This document shows positions 7,145-9,493 of a DNA stretch of 9,493 nucleotides, one piece after another. Source of the DNA: Gammaproteobacteria bacterium. GTDB taxonomy: Bacteria > Pseudomonadota > Gammaproteobacteria > GCA-001735895. The stretch covers positions 1 through 9,493 of the forward strand of contig JARFPR010000062.1 in NCBI GenBank assembly GCA_029288195.1. Reading direction: 5' to 3'. The translations under genes were made by a program, and so were the position numbers. How positions within the stretch are numbered: position 1 is the first letter of the stretch; each line of letters begins with the position of its first letter. Below the pieces are notes generated by a model. The model saw nothing but the letters and a program-made list of their open reading frames with translations, had not been told where the DNA came from and searched no databases.

Positions 7145-7915
7145 TCCGCTCGGATTGGTGTTGTAAATCATCGATAACACGCGCATCAAGTCTATCCCAA
7201 GTTTTTCAGAAAGACTGTTTGCGCGTCTTATGTTTTTTGACATGTCGTGTACGGGTCCTGCTGTATGGATACCGAAGGCGATCGTATTTTCAAATCCTTG
7301 TACCGGCAGACACAAGGTTTGCCCGTTAAATACCAGGCGAAGATTGCGATAGAAGCGCTTGAAGTCATGCTCGCTATTGATTAACAGGTTGTAGGCGAGC
7401 GCGCCTCTCCGGGTAAGCAGGCGGTAAAGGTTATTAATACTCTCTTTTTCAATCAACCATGCGGGCGACCGTGAACCGTTAAAAATATCGACCAGGATCA
7501 GGTCATAACTTTGATCGCTATTAGAAATGAAGTGAGCTGCGTCGTCGTAAACATAGCGAAGTCCAGACTCTGCAGGTGGCAGGATTTTCTTTCGCAGCAA
7601 CTGCTCGATGAGTGCGGCATCGATGTCGACGGCGGTAATGTTAGAACGCGGATAATGGTGTTTGAGGAAATGCAGTAACGAGCCGGCCGCGGTACCGAGC
7701 ATCAAAATACGCTCGGGGACAGGGATGAAAAGTAGCACTGCCATCAGGTGCTCGAGATTCTTGAGTTCAAGTTGGTGGGGGTTTGCCAGATTAATCACAC
7801 TTTGTAGCGCATTGTCGCCACTGCGAAATTCCAGCCGCCCCTGGCGGTTATAGACATCGATATTATTGTGGATCGTTTCAAGCTTGAAGTTTTTGATTTT
7901 TCGATCCATATTCAT
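7130..7915 (-). CDS. Spermidine-synthase-like SAM-fold protein, function unknown
   Basis: This 261-residue protein has the class I Rossmann methyltransferase fold of the spermidine synthase (SpeE) superfamily. Visible elements are: glycine-rich motif I ILMLGTAAGS (70-79); acidic strand-2 motif ITAVDID (93-99), for the nucleoside ribose; a following Tyr-Asp-Asp (123-125); and strand-4 motif YDLILVDIFNG (137-147), where Asp143 takes the place of the SpeE catalytic Asp. Two features of true SpeE are absent: GGGDGG is replaced by GTAAGS, and no Asp-Pro follows Asp143. It is also shorter than SpeE (about 285 residues) with a reduced N-terminal beta domain. Decarboxylated-SAM aminopropyl transfer is therefore doubtful, and it may instead be a methyltransferase or an unassigned paralogue. 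The chosen ATG (7913-7915) lacks a clear Shine-Dalgarno; the second Met, two codons in, is an alternative. It is convergent to bolA and divergent from the TfpZ-like gene, with no obvious partner. Confidence 0.75.
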   Translation of the reverse strand: MNMDRKIKNFKLETIHNNIDVYNRQGRLEFRSGDNALQSVINLANPHQLELKNLEHLMAVLLFIPVPERILMLGTAAGSLLHFLKHHYPRSNITAVDIDAALIEQLLRKKILPPAESGLRYVYDDAAHFISNSDQSYDLILVDIFNGSRSPAWLIEKESINNLYRLLTRRGALAYNLLINSEHDFKRFYRNLRLVFNGQTLCLPVQGFENTIAFGIHTAGPVHDMSKNIRRANSLSEKLGIDLMRVLSMIYNTNPSGHGVI

Positions 7916-7928
7916 TACTGGGATTAAT

Positions 7929-8085
7929 GACTGCCTGACTTAAGTACAATATGAAATTCACCAAACCATTACCCATTACCAAACTAAAAGCAACCAGTGT
8001 TCTCATGGCTGCCCGTTCCAGTGTTACGATGAAATTCACCAAACCATTATTGATTACCAAGCTAAAAGCAACCGGGGTTCACATG
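7929..8085 (+). repeat. Tandem duplication (78-base period) across the start of the TfpZ-like gene
   Basis: The 57 bases at 7951-8007 recur at 8029-8085 with 50 identical positions; at protein level 16 of 19 residues agree (MKFTKPLPITKLKAT and MKFTKPLLITKLKAT). The period is 78 bases, exactly 26 codons, so the frame is kept. Bases 8007-8015, just after the first copy's conserved part, match 7 of 9 bases of the stretch one period upstream (7929-7937). The duplicated unit therefore probably included leader sequence as well as the start of the gene. Confidence 0.85.
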
Positions 8086-8775
8086 TGTTTGAGTCTCGCG
8101 GTGTTTATTTACCTGGCTTACCAGATTTATTACAACTGGTATCCACAACCCTATTTTTCAATCGACGGCGGTTGGCAGGGGATTCGGCTGGTGGCCGGGG
8201 TTGACCTGGTCCTGGGACCACTGCTTACCTTTTTGATATTTGACCTGAGCAAGAGCCGTAAAGAAATTTTGTTTGACCTGCTGACGATCGCGACGATCCA
8301 GTTTGCTGCGCTTGCTTACGGCGTCTATGCAACCTATAGCCAGCGGCCGGTAGCTATTGTCGTAATCGATGATTACGTATTAACGGCGCTAATGGAGCAC
8401 TATGGCGGCAGCTTGAGTTCCGAGGGTGTACTGAAACAGTATAGCGATGAAAAACCGCCGATTATTTACGCTCATCTTGAGCAAACAATTGCGGCGTTCG
8501 ACGAAGCAAACCGCAAAAAGAAGGAGGAAGGGATAGCCGAGCAGGCGCAGATCAATCTCTACCGGCCGCAATCAGAACTCAAATATGCCCTGCAGGAGCG
8601 GCAGGAACTGGCCAATAAGGAAATGGGTATCTACGAAGACACGGATAAATTCAATAATTGGCTGCAACAGAATGAAAAAACCCGGGAAGAGGTTTTGTTT
8701 GTGCGATTTACCGGCCGCTACGGTGCGGCATGGCTTGTATTTGACCTGGAGGGTAAATATCTGTCATATTTTTGA
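7951..8775 (+). CDS. TfpX/TfpZ family type IV pilin accessory-like membrane protein
   Basis: This inner-membrane protein resembles TfpX/TfpZ, which assist assembly or stability of specific type IV pilin alleles in Pseudomonas and relatives. With the ATG at 7951 it has 274 residues. Three hydrophobic stretches lie at about 44-60, 80-98 and 106-128. Family hallmarks are the WYPxPYFxxDGGWQGxRLVAGVDLVLGPLLT block (62-93) and the third helix ending at QRPVA (131-135). A charged, largely soluble C-terminal half follows (about 136-274), with a Lys/Glu-rich helix near 185-225. The first 26 codons are a diverged tandem copy of the next 26, so the functional start may be the ATG at 8029 (giving 248 residues) or even 8083 (230 residues). 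None has a good Shine-Dalgarno. No pilin gene is next to it, so the pilus link comes from family resemblance only. Confidence 0.8.
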   Translation: MKFTKPLPITKLKATSVLMAARSSVTMKFTKPLLITKLKATGVHMCLSLAVFIYLAYQIYYNWYPQPYFSIDGGWQGIRLVAGVDLVLGPLLTFLIFDLSKSRKEILFDLLTIATIQFAALAYGVYATYSQRPVAIVVIDDYVLTALMEHYGGSLSSEGVLKQYSDEKPPIIYAHLEQTIAAFDEANRKKKEEGIAEQAQINLYRPQSELKYALQERQELANKEMGIYEDTDKFNNWLQQNEKTREEVLFVRFTGRYGAAWLVFDLEGKYLSYF

Positions 8776-8825
8776 TTAAATATCGTTTTACCGGCACCAG
8801 ACCAGTATATCTGTGAGCTCTGATG

Positions 8826-8854
8826 TTGGAAATTGCACTAGACTATTATAAAAT
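8826..8854 (+). promoter_or_regulatory. Candidate sigma-70 promoter of the fmdB-type gene
   Basis: TTGGAA (8826-8831) and TAAAAT (8849-8854) are spaced by 17 bases. They match the -35 consensus at 4 of 6 and the -10 at 5 of 6 positions, within a TATTATAAAAT context. The predicted transcript would start near 8861, giving a leader of about 63 bases before the ATG at 8924. It would separate fmdB from the TfpZ-like gene and may also serve aspS. Confidence 0.5.
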
Positions 8855-8870
8855 CCCGTGCCTTTTCGAA

Positions 8871-8899
8871 TGAGTTGATTTGTTTTACGGATCGACTCA
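8871..8899 (+). promoter_or_regulatory. Leader hairpin upstream of the fmdB-type gene
   Basis: TGAGTTGAT (8871-8879) pairs with ATCGACTCA (8891-8899) over 9 bp with one G-U pair, around an 11-base loop. It lies inside the predicted 5' leader, 14 bases ahead of the GGAGG Shine-Dalgarno (8914-8918). No T-run follows, which argues against an intrinsic terminator for the upstream gene. It could stabilise the mRNA or affect translation; it matches no riboswitch class I recognise. Confidence 0.35.
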
Positions 8900-8923
8900 C
8901 AGAATAGTTTACCGGAGGTATCG

Positions 8924-9226
8924 ATGCCAATTTACGAGTATGTATGCAACGAGTGTGGGCATGATTTTGAAGCGCTGCAGAAAATGAGCGATGCGCCGCT
9001 GAGTGACTGCCCTGCCTGTAAAAAGAGTGCGTTGAAAAAGAAAATCTCTGCGCCTGGTTTCAGGTTGAGCGGTTCCGGTTGGTACGAAACTGATTTCAAA
9101 TCCGGTAACCAAAAGAACTTGTCGAAAGGCGACAGTGATAAGAGTACCTCGGACAAGTCGTCGGAAAAATCTTCTGCAAAACCTGATGGCAAGAAAAAGG
9201 CGTCCAGCAAAGAGGCCGCGGCCTGA
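8924..9226 (+). CDS. FmdB family zinc-ribbon protein
   Basis: This small protein (100 residues) belongs to the FmdB/CxxC_CXXC_SSSS regulatory-domain family. The zinc ribbon is plain: MPIYEYVCNECGHDFE opens the protein, with Cys8/Cys11 and Cys29/Cys32 as two CxxC knuckles. The conserved GFRLSGSGWYETDFKS block follows at about 45-60. From about residue 62 the tail is low complexity, rich in Ser, Lys and Asp, ending KKKASSKEAAA, and is probably disordered. A strong GGAGG (8914-8918) precedes the ATG by 5 bases, and the start matches family members. The family name comes from a gene near formamidase in Methylophilus; the molecular role remains unclear, although a regulatory or nucleic-acid-binding role is often assumed. 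Placement just before aspS is common in Gammaproteobacteria. Confidence 0.9.
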   Translation: MPIYEYVCNECGHDFEALQKMSDAPLSDCPACKKSALKKKISAPGFRLSGSGWYETDFKSGNQKNLSKGDSDKSTSDKSSEKSSAKPDGKKKASSKEAAA

Positions 9227-9233
9227 AAAATCT

Positions 9234-9257
9234 GTCCTGCAGTCGTGCAGGACGTTT
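9234..9257 (+). terminator. Strong hairpin between fmdB and aspS, possible terminator or attenuator
   Basis: GTCCTGCA (9234-9241) and TGCAGGAC (9246-9253) form a perfect 8-bp stem with the 4-base loop GTCG, starting 7 bases after the fmdB stop. An A-run precedes it and GTTTCCTAATTT follows; the T-tract is interrupted, so termination may be partial. It could insulate aspS from fmdB transcription or simply protect the fmdB 3' end. Confidence 0.5.
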
Positions 9258-9287
9258 CCTAATTTAAATCTACTCGGATCAATCAAT

Positions 9288-9493
9288 ATGCGCACGCATT
9301 ATTGTGGTGAACTCAATCAACAACATATCGATGAAGTGGTCAGCGTTTGCGGCTGGGTCAATCGTCGCCGTGACCATGGCGGAGTTATTTTTGTTGATCT
9401 GCGCGATAAAAAAGGAATTCTGCAGGTTGTGTTTGATCCCGATGATGCCGACATGTTTGCCCAGGCCGAAACCCTGCGTAACGAGTTTGTACT
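9288..9493 (+). CDS. aspS: Aspartyl-tRNA synthetase, 3'-truncated by window edge
   Basis: The open frame from the ATG at 9288 runs through 68 whole codons to the window end. The start MRTHYCGEL matches E. coli AspRS (MRTEYCGQL). The N-terminal OB-fold anticodon-binding domain is recognisable, with CGWVNRRRDHGGVIFVDLRD (21-40), then GILQVVFDP (43-51) and LRNEFV. AspRS attaches L-aspartate to tRNA-Asp in the cytoplasm. The class II catalytic motifs and the bacterial GAD insertion lie beyond the window, so discriminating versus non-discriminating type cannot be judged fully, although the close match to E. coli suggests the bacterial discriminating form. Only a weak CGGA (9275-9278) precedes the start. 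A strong hairpin lies 34 bases upstream. Confidence 0.95.
   Translation, partial: MRTHYCGELNQQHIDEVVSVCGWVNRRRDHGGVIFVDLRDKKGILQVVFDPDDADMFAQAETLRNEFV

Noticed and set aside
7878..8060. Minus-strand open frame of 60 codons upstream of the synthase-like gene
   Set aside because: It overlaps the starts of both divergent genes in other frames. Its repeated residues only mirror the 78-base duplication, so it has no independent support.
1..9493. Search for a CRISPR array, tRNA or rRNA genes, insertion sequences or a phage/defence cassette
   Set aside because: No regularly spaced repeats, transposase or integrase motifs, or tRNA-like cloverleaf were seen. The window is mainly conserved chromosomal genes, and the only direct repeat found is the start duplication at 7951-8085.

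Overview
The window looks like a chromosomal stretch from a gammaproteobacterium. The order rluD-pgeF-clpB is the one known from E. coli. The RluD, ClpB, BolA and AspRS proteins read as close relatives of the enterobacterial proteins, and an FmdB-type zinc-ribbon gene sits directly before aspS, as in many Gammaproteobacteria. Nothing seen (no insertion sequence, integrase, tRNA or CRISPR array) marks it as a mobile island. The gene set does not allow a genus to be named.

Layout. Positions 1-1613 carry the 3' part of rluD (23S rRNA pseudouridine synthase), overlapping by 8 bases with pgeF (peptidoglycan editing factor, YfiH/DUF152 family). After an 80-base gap with a possible heat-shock promoter comes clpB (1694-4282), the AAA+ disaggregase, with an internal GTG and Shine-Dalgarno that match the known second start of E. 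coli ClpB. A 111-base gap with a perfect TATAAT leads into a 797-residue protein (4394-6787) made of a long HEAT-like helical array, a Pro/Gln linker and a complete Hanks-type Ser/Thr kinase domain. bolA follows 18 bases later and is probably cotranscribed. Converging on bolA, on the minus strand, is an orphan spermidine-synthase-like Rossmann enzyme (7130-7915). It is divergent, across only 35 bases, from a TfpX/TfpZ-type pilin accessory membrane protein (7951-8775) whose first 26 codons are a diverged tandem duplication. The right end holds an fmdB-type zinc-ribbon gene (8924-9226) with its own promoter and a leader hairpin, an intergenic hairpin, and the first 68 codons of aspS, which run off the window.

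How they fit together. Most genes are housekeeping: ribosome modification, cell-wall precursor quality control, protein disaggregation and tRNA charging. The notable part is the HEAT-kinase gene wedged between clpB and bolA, both stress-associated. The kinase has every catalytic residue needed for activity and no membrane segment, so it looks like a soluble signalling kinase with a protein-binding scaffold as its input domain. A link to ClpB or BolA is an inference from position only. No defence or otherwise novel multi-gene system could be recognised. The best leads are the HEAT-kinase/bolA pair and the duplicated start of the TfpZ-like gene.
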